A DNA stretch of 64,000 nucleotides from Azospirillaceae bacterium (GTDB lineage: Bacteria; Pseudomonadota; Alphaproteobacteria; Azospirillales; Azospirillaceae). The stretch covers positions 806,001-870,000 of the forward strand of contig JAPWJW010000005.1 of NCBI GenBank assembly GCA_028283825.1, read 5' to 3'. Position numbers and translations under genes: made by a program. Positions 36,209 through 45,013 of this stretch are shown here, piece by piece. The notes under the pieces are model-generated. The model was not told where the DNA came from. It made no database searches and saw only the letters and a list, made by a program, of their open reading frames with translations. The first letter of the stretch is position 1. Every line of letters begins with the position of its first letter.

Positions 36209-36510
36209 CACCTGTCTCCTTGTTCACCGTTGGGGCTGAGATGGATGCGCAGGATCCGCTCGACGAAGGCGGCGCGCTCGGCGGTGCGTTCGGCCTCGAC
36301 CTCCGGCGCCACCGGCAGGTCGCGCAGGTCGGCGCGGCTGACTGTGCCCTTGGTCTCCAGCAGGCGTTCCAGGGTGTCCTGGCGGTCGCGCAGGACCATG
36401 ACCTCGGTCATCAGTTCCAGGAAGAAGGTCATGACCTGGTCGACGGCCGGGTCGTCGAAGAAGGTGGAACGCCGGCCCTTGGTCACGCGGGGAAGGATGC
36501 GCTCGCTCAT
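36208..36510 (-). CDS. Small helical protein paired with second methyltransferase
   Basis: A protein of 100 residues, all-helical and charged, with 'LRDRQDTLERLLETKG' (about 40-55). It is related to the 109-residue protein at 5683-6012, which also sits immediately before a methyltransferase of the same subfamily. The start at 36510 is the Met directly after the membrane-protein gene; longer open frame upstream lies inside that gene. The family is not one I can name. The conserved gene pair suggests a protein-protein partnership. Confidence 0.75.
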   Translation of the reverse strand: MSERILPRVTKGRRSTFFDDPAVDQVMTFFLELMTEVMVLRDRQDTLERLLETKGTVSRADLRDLPVAPEVEAERTAERAAFVERILRIHLSPNGEQGDR

Positions 36511-36532
36511 GACGATAGCCTTTGCGAATTGA

Positions 36533-37186
36533 TCAGAACGGCTTGGTGACGCCCAGGAAGGCCATGACCAGGACCAGGCCCCAGATGGCGAAGACGGTGA
36601 TGCGCAAGGGGTTCCAGAAGGGGGCGGGCACGAAGGGCGCACCCGGCTCGGGGCGCACGGGCGGCTTCAGCAGCAGGAGGATGCGGATGACCACGCCCAG
36701 CAGCAGCAGCACGCCGAACAGCACGGCCTTGGTCGCCAGCCAGCGGCTGTCGAAGGGGGCGCCGGTGGCAAGGCTGGTCAGCCCCAAACCCATGAAACAG
36801 ACCATGGCCACGACGCGCAGGCCCAGATCGACCTTCCAGTAGAGTTTGCCGATGGCGGTGCCCTGGCGCAGGTAGATCATCCACACCAGCCAGACCCAGG
36901 CCAAGGCCGCCACCCAGATGGCCGCCAGCGCCGTGCCATCCAGCGGCAGGCCCCAATTGCTGGCCAAGGTCAGGCCCACCGGGATCATCAGCACCATGGA
37001 CGTGCGCGGGCCCATGTCGATCCAGCCGTTGGCCCGCCGCAATCGCTCCCGCGCGTTGCCGGTCAGGTCGGCCTTGTTCGCCGCCGTCCCGGTGATCAGG
37101 ACGCCCAAATCCGTGCCCAGCCAATAGGCGAACAGAACCACATGCAAAAACGCCACCGCGCGAAACGGGTCGATGCTTATCGCCAC
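36533..37186 (-). CDS. Six-TM integral membrane protein of unknown function
   Basis: A protein of 217 residues with six predicted membrane helices (about 8-31, 63-80, 85-107, 122-142, 151-176, 195-214). The start is GTG. A His in the first helix ('AFLHVVLFAYWLG') and Arg at the start of the second ('RTSMVLMIPVGL') recall small membrane proteins of the CopD/DUF2269 type that may bind heme, but this is weak. It is the first gene of the seven-gene operon running down to 30810, and lies 22 bases before the small helical protein gene. Confidence 0.75.
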   Translation of the reverse strand: MAISIDPFRAVAFLHVVLFAYWLGTDLGVLITGTAANKADLTGNARERLRRANGWIDMGPRTSMVLMIPVGLTLASNWGLPLDGTALAAIWVAALAWVWLVWMIYLRQGTAIGKLYWKVDLGLRVVAMVCFMGLGLTSLATGAPFDSRWLATKAVLFGVLLLLGVVIRILLLLKPPVRPEPGAPFVPAPFWNPLRITVFAIWGLVLVMAFLGVTKPF

Positions 37187-37233
37187 AGTCAGTCCCTGTT
37201 CATTTTTTATCGCGGCGCCGCGCGCCGAAACCC

Positions 37234-37275
37234 AAAAAAAAGGAGCAGCCGCCCGGGCTTAGGGAGCGGCTGCTC
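37234..37275 (-). terminator. Strong intrinsic terminator between LLM gene and membrane-protein operon
   Basis: Stem gagcagccgc (37243-37252) pairs with gcggctgctc (37266-37275). On the minus strand it is followed by eight T (a-run 37234-37241). A second 8-bp inverted repeat, ttgaccgg/ccggtcaa (37286-37293 with 37302-37309), lies just upstream. It ends the LLM transcript about 200 bases past its stop, or attenuates expression of the operon starting at 37186. Confidence 0.8.
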
Positions 37276-37478
37276 TTGCGCCGCTTTGACCGGCGCTCCT
37301 TCCGGTCAAGGCGATAAGTTCTTCAGGAAAAGAGGGACAAGGGCATCAAGTCCTTCAGGTGAACCGGACATACGGCCCACTTCCTGACGGAAAGACTGTC
37401 ACGGCGGACCGGGGCCCAGCAATTCCAGTAATTTCTTCGGGTGATAAACAGTTTCTTTCACTGCTGAACAAAAGGCCG

Positions 37479-38831
37479 TCACCAGATTTCCGGTTTGGCC
37501 TTCATGCCGGGATCCACGTCGAACACGTTGCGCGGCCGTTGCAATCCTAAGTTCTCGCGCAGGGTCCGGCCCTCGTACGCCGTGCGGAAATGGCCGCGCT
37601 CCTGCAGGATGGGCACCACCTGATCGACGAAATCCTCCAGCCCGCCGGGCAGGAAGGGGGCCGCGACGACGAAGCCGTCGGCCGCCCCCTGCCCCTCCCA
37701 CGCCGCCAGTTCATCGGCCACATCCTCTGCCGTGCCGACGATGGTGCGGCTGGTGCGGCCGGCCGCCACGCGGCGGGCCAGTTCGGTGATGGGCAGGCGT
37801 TCGCGTGCCGCCAGTTCCAACACCCGGTCGCGGGTGGAGTTCTGGCCGGCCAGCGCGTCGGCCGGCAGGGGCGGCAGCGGGCCGTCGCGGTCATGGCCCG
37901 ACAGGTCGATGTTGCCCAGCAGGGCTTCCAGTTTGCTGATGGCGATGTCGGCCGGGATCAGGCCGTCCAGCTCACGTTGCAGATCCTGCGCCTCCGCCCG
38001 GGTGCGGCCGATCACCGGTGTCACCGCCGGCATGATCTTCAGGCTGTCCGGCGTGCGGCCGAATTCCGCCAGCTGGGCGTGCATGGCGGTACGGAAGGCA
38101 CGGGCCGTCCCGATCCCGGGATGGGAGGTGAAGATGACCTCGGCACAGCTGGCGGCGAAACGCTGGCCGGTGGCCGACGCCCCCGCCTGCACCAGCACCG
38201 GGTGCCCCTGGGGCGAACGCGGCACGGTCAGCGGCCCCGCCACCTGGAAGTTGGCACCGGCATGGTTGACGGCGGAGATGCGTGACGGATCGGTGTAGCG
38301 GCCGCTGGCCTTGTCGGCCGGCACGGCGCCATCCTGCCAGCTGTCCCACAGCTTGCGCGCCACCGCCACGAACTCCTCCGCCAGGGCGTAGCGTTCGGTA
38401 TGCCCCAGATGGGCGACGCGGCCATAATTGTGCGCCTCGTTCTCCATGGTGGAGGTGACGATGTTCCACCCCGCCCGCCCCCGGCTGAGGTGATCCAGGC
38501 TGGCGAAACGCCGGGCCAGGTCATAGGGCTGGCTGTAGGTGGTCGATGCCGTGCCGACCAGGCCCAGGTGCGTAGTGCAGGCGGCGATGACGCTGAGCAC
38601 CAGGGCCGGATCCAGCTTGGGCGTTTCCAGGCCGCTGAAGATCGCCTCCCCCTTCACCGGGTGGTAACCGACGTAATCGGCCAGGAAGACGCCATCGAAC
38701 AGGCCGCGTTCCGCCGTCTGGCCCAATTTACGGAAATAATCGATGTCGCACAGGGCGCTGTCGGCGGCGCGCGGATGGCGCCAGCCCGCGATGTGCCCGC
38801 CGGTCTGCATCATGAAAGCAAGCAATTTCAT
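37479..38831 (-). CDS. NtaA/SnaA/DszA-type FMNH2-dependent monooxygenase (second)
   Basis: A protein of 450 residues. The start at 38831 is chosen because 'MKLLAFMMQTGGHIAGWRHP' is the standard family N-terminus. It has 'GRAGWNIVTST', 'HTERYALAEEFVAVARKLWDSW', 'PQGHPVLVQAGAS', 'IVGTAEDVADELAAW' and 'GGLEDFVDQVVPILQERG', all family landmarks, followed by 'TLRENLGLQRPRNVF'. It needs an outside flavin reductase. It diverges from the amidohydrolase operon across a 509-base AT-rich region, so the two are likely co-regulated. Confidence 0.92.
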   Translation of the reverse strand: MKLLAFMMQTGGHIAGWRHPRAADSALCDIDYFRKLGQTAERGLFDGVFLADYVGYHPVKGEAIFSGLETPKLDPALVLSVIAACTTHLGLVGTASTTYSQPYDLARRFASLDHLSRGRAGWNIVTSTMENEAHNYGRVAHLGHTERYALAEEFVAVARKLWDSWQDGAVPADKASGRYTDPSRISAVNHAGANFQVAGPLTVPRSPQGHPVLVQAGASATGQRFAASCAEVIFTSHPGIGTARAFRTAMHAQLAEFGRTPDSLKIMPAVTPVIGRTRAEAQDLQRELDGLIPADIAISKLEALLGNIDLSGHDRDGPLPPLPADALAGQNSTRDRVLELAARERLPITELARRVAAGRTSRTIVGTAEDVADELAAWEGQGAADGFVVAAPFLPGGLEDFVDQVVPILQERGHFRTAYEGRTLRENLGLQRPRNVFDVDPGMKAKPEIW

Positions 38832-39340
38832 CGTGTTAAGCTCCCGTCCCTGTGGCTGTCGTGCCCCCTGCCGCCGGCCCCGCCCCGTCTTGACGGAGGG
38901 TCCCTGAAGGGTCTTGCAAAGGGGGATTTCGAAAATGGCCGGCAGTGCCCGTCCTTCATTCAGCATGACTTGGCGCCCGGCGCCATTGAGGAATTTCTGT
39001 CGGGTGATAAGGCGAACTTATTTCCGCGATCGAATAATTCAGTGTTAGGGTGGCATTAGTTGATTGGCCGCATGATTTGAGGCCGACCGGCAAATAGCAA
39101 GATGAAGCGATTTGAATTTGGATTTTTTCCAAATAATCGCCCACGTCTTAAAACTAAATATCAGGGGCTGGCGACAACACTCCGCGACATGGCGGAGGTT
39201 CGGGCGACCAATCAGGGCAGCATCTTCAAAAAAGGAACATGGGGTCCGCCGGATCCCTGCTTTCTTCGCGCCGGACCGCGCTTCGCGTCCGGCAACGCCC
39301 TGGATCATGACGTCCTGTCGGCTGCCCCCAGGCAGTGGAT
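38832..39340. promoter_or_regulatory. Divergent AT-rich promoter region between LLM and amidohydrolase genes
   Basis: No convincing gene in this 509-base gap. Bases about 38990-39170 are markedly AT-rich. It contains a TGGA-N5-TCCA dyad within atttgga-ttttt-tccaaat (39116-39134), an inverted repeat ctccgc/gcggag around gacatg (about 39181-39198), and gccggac/gtccggc (39270-39276 with 39287-39293). These are candidate regulator sites and a leader hairpin of the amidohydrolase transcript. Confidence 0.5.
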
Positions 39341-41077
39341 ATGAAAATGGCCGACTTCGATCTTGTGGTACGTGGTGGCACCGTCGCGGACGGCACCGGT
39401 GACAGCCTGTGGGAGGGTGACGTCGCCATTGCCGACGGCAAGATCGTCGCCACCGGCAAGGTCACCGGATCGGGCAAGGAAGAGATCGACGCCCGGGGCA
39501 AGCTGGTCACCCCCGGTTATGTCGATATCCACACCCATTACGATGCCCAGGTGACCTGGGACACCCAGTTCTCCCCCTCCACCAACCACGGCGTGACCAC
39601 CGTGCTGCTGGGCAATTGCGGCGTGGGGTTCGCCCCCTGCCGGCCGGAACAGCGCGCCCAGATGATCGACGTGATGGAGGGGGTGGAGGACATTCCCGGC
39701 ATCGTCATGGCCGAGGGCCTGCCGTGGAACTGGGAGACCTTCCCCGATTACCTGGACGCCATCGAAAAGCGCCCGATGGATGCGGATTTCGCTGTCGCCG
39801 TGCCGCACATCCCCGTCCGCGTCTTCGTCATGGGCCAGCGCGCCATCGACCGCGAACCCGCCACCGGCGCCGACATGAAGGCCATGGCGGCCCTGGTGCG
39901 CGAGGGCATCCAGGCCGGCGCCTTCGGCTTTTCCACCACCCGCGTCATCGGCCATCGCACCGCCAGCGGCGACCAGTTGCCGGTGACGACGGCCAGCGAG
40001 GATGAGTTGCTGACCATCGCCCTGGCGATGAAGGGATTGGGCAAGAATCTCTTCATGTCGGCGTCGGAATTCGACACGGCCAACGGCTTCTCCTCCGAAT
40101 TCCGCATGCTGTCACGCATCGCGGAGGCGTCGGGCCAGACCGTCACCTTCCCCCTGCTGCAATATAATGAGGCGCCGGACCGCTGGCGCGAGATCGCCGA
40201 CGCCTGTGCCGCCGAGCGCGCCAAGGGCATCGACATCTACGGCCAGGTGGTGGGCCGGCCGGTGGGCGTGCTGTACGGCCTGCAACTGACGCTGCATCCC
40301 TTCCGCGGCTGCCCCACCTATGACCGTATCGATCCCCTGCCGGTGTCACAGCGCGCCGCCGAGATGCGGAAGCCGGAAGTGCGCGCCGCCATCCTGGCGG
40401 AGATGGAGCTGCCGCTGGATACCCGCAAGTATCCGCTGTTCATGCGCGAGATTTCGCTGTGTTACGCCATGGGGGCGGAGGCGGTGTACTCCCCCGCCGA
40501 GGCCGACCGCTTCGACAACATCGCCAAGCGGCGCGGCTGCACGGTGGCGGAGGTGGCCTATGATGCCCTGATCGCCGAGGATGGCCTGGGCATCCTGTAT
40601 TTCCCGGCCCGCAACTTCACCTATTACAACCTGGACATCGTGCACGACATGCTGCGGCGTGAAGGCACGGTGCTGGGCCTGGGCGATGGCGGCGCCCATG
40701 TCGGCGCCATCTGCGACGGCAGCATGCAGACCTTCATGCTGAGCTATTGGACGCGCGACCGCCAGGGTGCGCGCCTGTCCATCCCCGAGGCCGTGCATCT
40801 GATGACCGGCCACACCGCCGGCATCGGCGGCTTCGGCGACCGCGGCATCATCGCCCCCCGCTACAAGGGCGACCTCAACATCATCGATTACGACCGCCTG
40901 GATCTGTATCCGCCACGCGCCAGCTTCGACCTGCCGGCCGGCGGCCGCCGCCTGACCCAGGGGGCCAGGGGCTACAGCGCCACCGTCGTCTCCGGCGTGG
41001 TCACCGCGCGCGACGACGTCGCCACCGGCGACCTGCCCGGCCGCCTGGTGCGCGGCCGCCGTGGCCGGCCCGCCTGA
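39341..41077 (+). CDS. Amidohydrolase, N-acyl-D-amino-acid deacylase family
   Basis: A protein of 578 residues. Metal-binding 'VDIHTHYDAQ' is near 63-72, the family Cys segment 'LLGNCGVGFAPC' near 86-97, a late 'LGDGGAHVG' supplies the conserved Asp, and 'LMTGHTAGIGGFGDRG' is near the end. D-aminoacylases remove acyl groups from N-acyl-D-amino acids, and related enzymes open other amides and cyclic imides. Start codons GTG 39335, ATG 39341 and ATG 39347 are all possible. It opens an operon with M24 enzyme, MFS carrier, LLM and hydrolase-fold genes, suggesting degradation of an amide- or lactam-containing compound. Confidence 0.9.
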   Translation: MKMADFDLVVRGGTVADGTGDSLWEGDVAIADGKIVATGKVTGSGKEEIDARGKLVTPGYVDIHTHYDAQVTWDTQFSPSTNHGVTTVLLGNCGVGFAPCRPEQRAQMIDVMEGVEDIPGIVMAEGLPWNWETFPDYLDAIEKRPMDADFAVAVPHIPVRVFVMGQRAIDREPATGADMKAMAALVREGIQAGAFGFSTTRVIGHRTASGDQLPVTTASEDELLTIALAMKGLGKNLFMSASEFDTANGFSSEFRMLSRIAEASGQTVTFPLLQYNEAPDRWREIADACAAERAKGIDIYGQVVGRPVGVLYGLQLTLHPFRGCPTYDRIDPLPVSQRAAEMRKPEVRAAILAEMELPLDTRKYPLFMREISLCYAMGAEAVYSPAEADRFDNIAKRRGCTVAEVAYDALIAEDGLGILYFPARNFTYYNLDIVHDMLRREGTVLGLGDGGAHVGAICDGSMQTFMLSYWTRDRQGARLSIPEAVHLMTGHTAGIGGFGDRGIIAPRYKGDLNIIDYDRLDLYPPRASFDLPAGGRRLTQGARGYSATVVSGVVTARDDVATGDLPGRLVRGRRGRPA

Positions 41078-41105
41078 TCCCCTATCCCATCGGAGCCTCA
41101 ATCCC

Positions 41106-42281
41106 ATGCTGATCAACCGCGAACGGGCCGACGCCCTGATGGACAGGGGCGGGATCGATGCCGTCGTCGCCTCCACCCCCATCAACACCTATTACCTCAG
41201 CAGCTGGGCGACCGACGCCAGCTGGGGCTTCGGCGACCTGGCCCTGGCCATCCTGCCGCGCGATCATGACCGCGACGCCGCCGTGCTGACGGTGGAGGTG
41301 GACATGGGCCAGCCGCAGCAGGGCCAGGGCACCTGGATGAAGATCGTGCGCGGCTACGCCCGCAAGCCCGGCATCGGCGCCGGCGGCGTGCAGGGCGTCA
41401 TGACGGCCGAGGGCCTGCCCCAGAACCACCAGGAGGCGGTGGCCCAATACCTGCGCGAACTGGGCCTGCATAAGGGCCGGGTGGCGTTCGAGGATCGCGG
41501 CCTGGGCCAGGACGTGAACGCCATCCTGGGCGGCACGCTGGACGTGGTACAGGCCCGCGACCTGCTGCGCGACATCCGCATGGTCAAGACGCCGGCCGAA
41601 ATGGCCCACATGCGCGCCGCCGCCCGCAAGACGGAACTGGCCTTGCAGATCTCGGCCGAGGCCATCGCCGCCGGCGCCACCTGCGCCGAGGCGGAGCGCG
41701 TGTTCTGGTCGGCGGCGGCCCTGGCCGGCGGCCGGCCCGTGTTCCTGCTGATCACCCCCTACCGCGCCAACCACGGCCGGCTGGCGAAAAACGCCGACCT
41801 GAGGCCGGGCGACACGGTGACCTTCGACGCCACCACCGAATTTGCGCACTACACCAGCGACATCGGCCGCACCGCCATCATCGGTGAGCCGTCGGCCGAA
41901 CAGCTGAAGCGCTACAACGCCACCCGCCTGGGCTGGCGCCAGTCCCTGCCCCATTTCCGCGCCGGCGCCCTGTCGACCGATGTGGAACAGGCGGTGGTCG
42001 CCTGCATCCAGGCGGCCGGCAACCCGGAATTCCGCGCCGCCGGCCTGCATTCGGTGGGGTTGGAGCATACCGACCACCCCCACCCCGGCGGCGGCATGCA
42101 CAGCTTCGACCTGGTGGACGGCATGGTGCTGAGCTGCGACCTGCCCTGGATCGGGCCGGCCATCGGCAAGTTCCATTTCGAGGACATCATCTATCTGAAC
42201 GGGGACGGGGTGGAGATCATGAACGACGCCGACGGCCGCCTGCTGGCCTGCATCGACGGGCGGACCGTCCGTGTCGACTGA
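41106..42281 (+). CDS. M24-family enzyme (Xaa-Pro dipeptidase/creatinase fold), second
   Basis: A protein of 391 residues starting at ATG 41106, just after the amidohydrolase. The N-domain covers about 1-165 and the pita-bread domain about 170-391. Metal positions: Asp in 'VTFDATTEF', Asp in 'YTSDIGRT', His in 'HSVGLEHTDHP', Glu in 'FHFEDIIYL'. As in the other M24 protein (15657-16964), Asp stands where Glu is usual ('LSCDLP'). The shared 'HSVGLxHTDxP' suggests both form one subfamily tied to LLM modules. It overlaps the MFS gene slightly if that starts at GTG 42271. Confidence 0.88.
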   Translation: MLINRERADALMDRGGIDAVVASTPINTYYLSSWATDASWGFGDLALAILPRDHDRDAAVLTVEVDMGQPQQGQGTWMKIVRGYARKPGIGAGGVQGVMTAEGLPQNHQEAVAQYLRELGLHKGRVAFEDRGLGQDVNAILGGTLDVVQARDLLRDIRMVKTPAEMAHMRAAARKTELALQISAEAIAAGATCAEAERVFWSAAALAGGRPVFLLITPYRANHGRLAKNADLRPGDTVTFDATTEFAHYTSDIGRTAIIGEPSAEQLKRYNATRLGWRQSLPHFRAGALSTDVEQAVVACIQAAGNPEFRAAGLHSVGLEHTDHPHPGGGMHSFDLVDGMVLSCDLPWIGPAIGKFHFEDIIYLNGDGVEIMNDADGRLLACIDGRTVRVD

Positions 42282-43596
42282 CGCCATGTCCGCCGAACTG
42301 GCCCCGTACCCGCCCCTCCGCCGCGCCCTGTGGCCCATGTTGCTGCTGTTCCTGGCGGCCAACTTCTACAGCATCGACAAGGCCATCATCGGGGTGCTGG
42401 CTGAACCCATCAAGGCCGATTTAGGCATCACCGATGTCCAGATGGGCCTGCTGATGGGCCTGGCCTACGCCCTGCTGAGCGGGCTGTGCGGCCTGTGGCT
42501 GGGTACCCTGGTCGACAGCGGCAAGCGCCGCACCGTGCTGGGCGGCGCCGTCATCCTGTGGAGCCTGTCCACCGCCGCCGGCGCCTTCGCCCCCGATTTC
42601 AGCACCTTCTTCGTCTTCCGCGCCCTGGTGGGATTGGGCGAGGCCGCCGTGGCCCCGGCGGCGCTGTCGCTGATCGCCGACATGTTCCCACCCAGCCGGC
42701 GCGGCCGGGCGCTCAGCACCTATCTGATCGGCGCCACCATCGGCACCGCCCTGTCGTCCGTCATCCCCGGCTGGATCGTGGGCGCCGACCTGCATCTCAG
42801 CGTGCCCGGCTTCGGACGCATCGTGCCGTGGCGCACCGCCTTCCTGCTGTGCGGCATCGTCGGGCCCATCGTCGGCCTGCTGTTCTTCACTGTGAAGGAA
42901 CCGCCCCGGCGGGGGATCAGCGCGGCGCAGAAGGGCCCCACCAAGGTGGCGGCCAAGCTGGCCTACCTGTGGCGCATGCGGGGGGTGGTGGTCCCGCTGT
43001 TCGGCGGCTTCGCCCTCTATTACGTCGCCTTCATCGGCGTCACCGCCTGGACCACGCCGCTGCTGATGCGCACCTACGGCGTCACGCTGGCGGCGATCGC
43101 CAACGTCATGGGCCTGGGCATGCTGGTGGCCGGTGTCGCCGGTTACCTGCTGGGCGGCCTGGCCGCGGACTCCGGTGCCGCCGCCAGGCATCGGGGCGGG
43201 CGCATGCTGATCATGGCCATCCTGCCCATCCTGGCCCTGCCCTGCGCCATCGGCGGCTACGCCCCCGGTGTCGGATCCGCCATCGCCCTGCTGGCCACCA
43301 TCAGCCTGGCGACGCCCATGCTGAACGTGGCCATGAACGCCACCATCCAGGAGATCGTGCCCAACGACATGCGGGGGTTCTCGCACGCCCTGCTGACGGT
43401 GGTGACCGCCCTGCCGGCCGGTGCTGGTGGGCCCTTCCTGATCGCCTACGTCTCGCAGACCGTGCTGGGCGACCCCGCCCGCATCGCGACGTCCTTCCTG
43501 ATCGTCGCCCTGCCCTGCCTGCTGCTGGCGTCGCTTTGTTTCGTGCGGGCCCGGCGTGCCTACCGTGGCGCCGCCCTTCAATCCGCCAGAACCTAA
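42271..43596 (+). CDS. MFS transporter (spinster-like type)
   Basis: A protein of 441 residues with 12 predicted membrane helices. 'SIDKAIIGVLAEPIKADLGITDVQ' and 'GLGEAAVAPAALSLIADMFPPSRRGRAL' mark the same spinster-like group as the carriers at 28004 and 60287. The start may be GTG 42271, overlapping the M24 gene by 11 bases, or ATG 42286. It probably imports the compound degraded by the surrounding enzymes. The LLM gene follows after 28 bases. Confidence 0.9.
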   Translation: MSTDAMSAELAPYPPLRRALWPMLLLFLAANFYSIDKAIIGVLAEPIKADLGITDVQMGLLMGLAYALLSGLCGLWLGTLVDSGKRRTVLGGAVILWSLSTAAGAFAPDFSTFFVFRALVGLGEAAVAPAALSLIADMFPPSRRGRALSTYLIGATIGTALSSVIPGWIVGADLHLSVPGFGRIVPWRTAFLLCGIVGPIVGLLFFTVKEPPRRGISAAQKGPTKVAAKLAYLWRMRGVVVPLFGGFALYYVAFIGVTAWTTPLLMRTYGVTLAAIANVMGLGMLVAGVAGYLLGGLAADSGAAARHRGGRMLIMAILPILALPCAIGGYAPGVGSAIALLATISLATPMLNVAMNATIQEIVPNDMRGFSHALLTVVTALPAGAGGPFLIAYVSQTVLGDPARIATSFLIVALPCLLLASLCFVRARRAYRGAALQSART

Positions 43597-43624
43597 TCAA
43601 CCAATATAAGCCGGAGTCAAACCC

Positions 43625-44992
43625 ATGGCCGCCCCGTCCCGGAAGATGATCCTCGCCACCTTCATTCATAACAGCGGGGCCCATCCCGGCGGCTGGCGCT
43701 ATCCGGAGAAGACCCCCGACCAGCATGATTTCCGCACCTACGCCCACCTGGCCCAGACGGCCGAGCGCGGCAAGATGCATTGCTACTTCTCCGGCGATAG
43801 CCAGGGTTATCCCCACCTGAAGGGCCGGGACGCCTTCGCCGCCACCGACTATGCCGGCAAGCTGGAACCCACCACCCTGCTGGCGGCCCTGGCCGTGCTG
43901 ACCAAACACATCGGCCTGATCGCCACCGCCACCACCACCTATAACGAGCCCTATTCCATCGCCCGCCGCTACGCCTCGCTGGACCACATCTCCGGCGGGC
44001 GGGCGGGCTGGAACGTCGTCACCTCCGCCGCCGAGGGTGAGGCGCGCAATTTCGGCCGCAACCCGCTGATGGACCACGACGCCCGGTACGCCCGGGCGGA
44101 GGAGTTCGTCGACGTGGTCAAGCACCTGTGGGACAGCTGGGAAGACGGCTCGCACATCCGCGACCGCGCCGCCGGCCGCTATTTCGACCCCGACCGCGTG
44201 CACCAGCTGAACCACAAGGGCACGCATTTCGACGTGGCCGGGCCGCTGAACGTGGGCCGCCCGCCCCAGGGCCACCCCATCATCGTGCAGGCCGGCGGGT
44301 CCGGTGCCGGCCGCGCCCTGTCGGCCCGCACCGCCGACATGATCTTCACCGCCGCCAATTCCCTGAAGGCCGCCAAGGACTTCTACGCCGACATGAAGCA
44401 GCGGGCCGCCGGCTTCGGCCGCAACCCGGACCATGTGCTGGTCATCCCCTCCGTCCAATTGATGGTCCGCTCCACCGAGGCGGAGGCCAAGCAGGCGGCG
44501 GAGGAACTGCTGGACATGGTGCCGACCGCCCTGGCGCTGCGCACCCTGCAAATGCAGCTGGGCGCCGACCTGTCGGACTACGGCCCCAACGACAAGCTGC
44601 CGGACCTGGCGCTGACCAACGGTGGCCAATGGGTGCAGCAGCAGATCATCAAGATGGCGCGGGATGAGGATCTGACCATCGGCCAGTTGGCCCGCCGCGT
44701 GGTGGTTTCCCGCGCCAGCTATTCCCAGGCCGGCACGCCGGAGCAGATCGCCGACATGTGCGAGCTATGGTTCCGCGAGGGCGGTGCCGACGGCTTTTCG
44801 CTGTCGCCTAACTACCTGCCGGACGGACTGGAAGATTTCGTGGACCAAGTCATCCCGATCTTGCAGAAGCGTGGTCTGTTCCGGACGGACTATGAGGGTG
44901 CCACGCTACGCGAGAACCTGGGCCTGCCGCGGCCCGAAAACGCCTTTGTCGCCAACCCATCACTGGGCAGCGAACCGTCGATGTGGGCCTGA
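43625..44992 (+). CDS. NtaA/SnaA/DszA-type FMNH2-dependent monooxygenase (third)
   Basis: A protein of 455 residues with the full family layout: 'MILATFIHNSGAHPGGWRYP', 'GRAGWNVVTSA', 'DHDARYARAEEFVDVVKHLWDSW', 'PQGHPIIVQAGGSGAGR', 'AGTPEQIADMCELWF', 'GLEDFVDQVIPILQKRG', 'TLRENLGLPRPENAF'. It resembles the LLM at 37479 more than the one at 17857. It probably oxidises a heteroatom-bearing intermediate with FMNH2 supplied from elsewhere. It is co-directional with the amidohydrolase, M24 and MFS genes before it and 21 bases before the hydrolase-fold gene. Confidence 0.93.
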   Translation: MAAPSRKMILATFIHNSGAHPGGWRYPEKTPDQHDFRTYAHLAQTAERGKMHCYFSGDSQGYPHLKGRDAFAATDYAGKLEPTTLLAALAVLTKHIGLIATATTTYNEPYSIARRYASLDHISGGRAGWNVVTSAAEGEARNFGRNPLMDHDARYARAEEFVDVVKHLWDSWEDGSHIRDRAAGRYFDPDRVHQLNHKGTHFDVAGPLNVGRPPQGHPIIVQAGGSGAGRALSARTADMIFTAANSLKAAKDFYADMKQRAAGFGRNPDHVLVIPSVQLMVRSTEAEAKQAAEELLDMVPTALALRTLQMQLGADLSDYGPNDKLPDLALTNGGQWVQQQIIKMARDEDLTIGQLARRVVVSRASYSQAGTPEQIADMCELWFREGGADGFSLSPNYLPDGLEDFVDQVIPILQKRGLFRTDYEGATLRENLGLPRPENAFVANPSLGSEPSMWA

Positions 44993-45013
44993 CGGCCTGA
45001 TCGATCAGAACCA

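Noticed and set aside
38968-38992. Seventh copy of the hairpin element (ggcgcccggcgccattgagg, reverse orientation)
   Set aside because: Only the opening block is recognisable and the hairpins that should follow are absent; at most a remnant.
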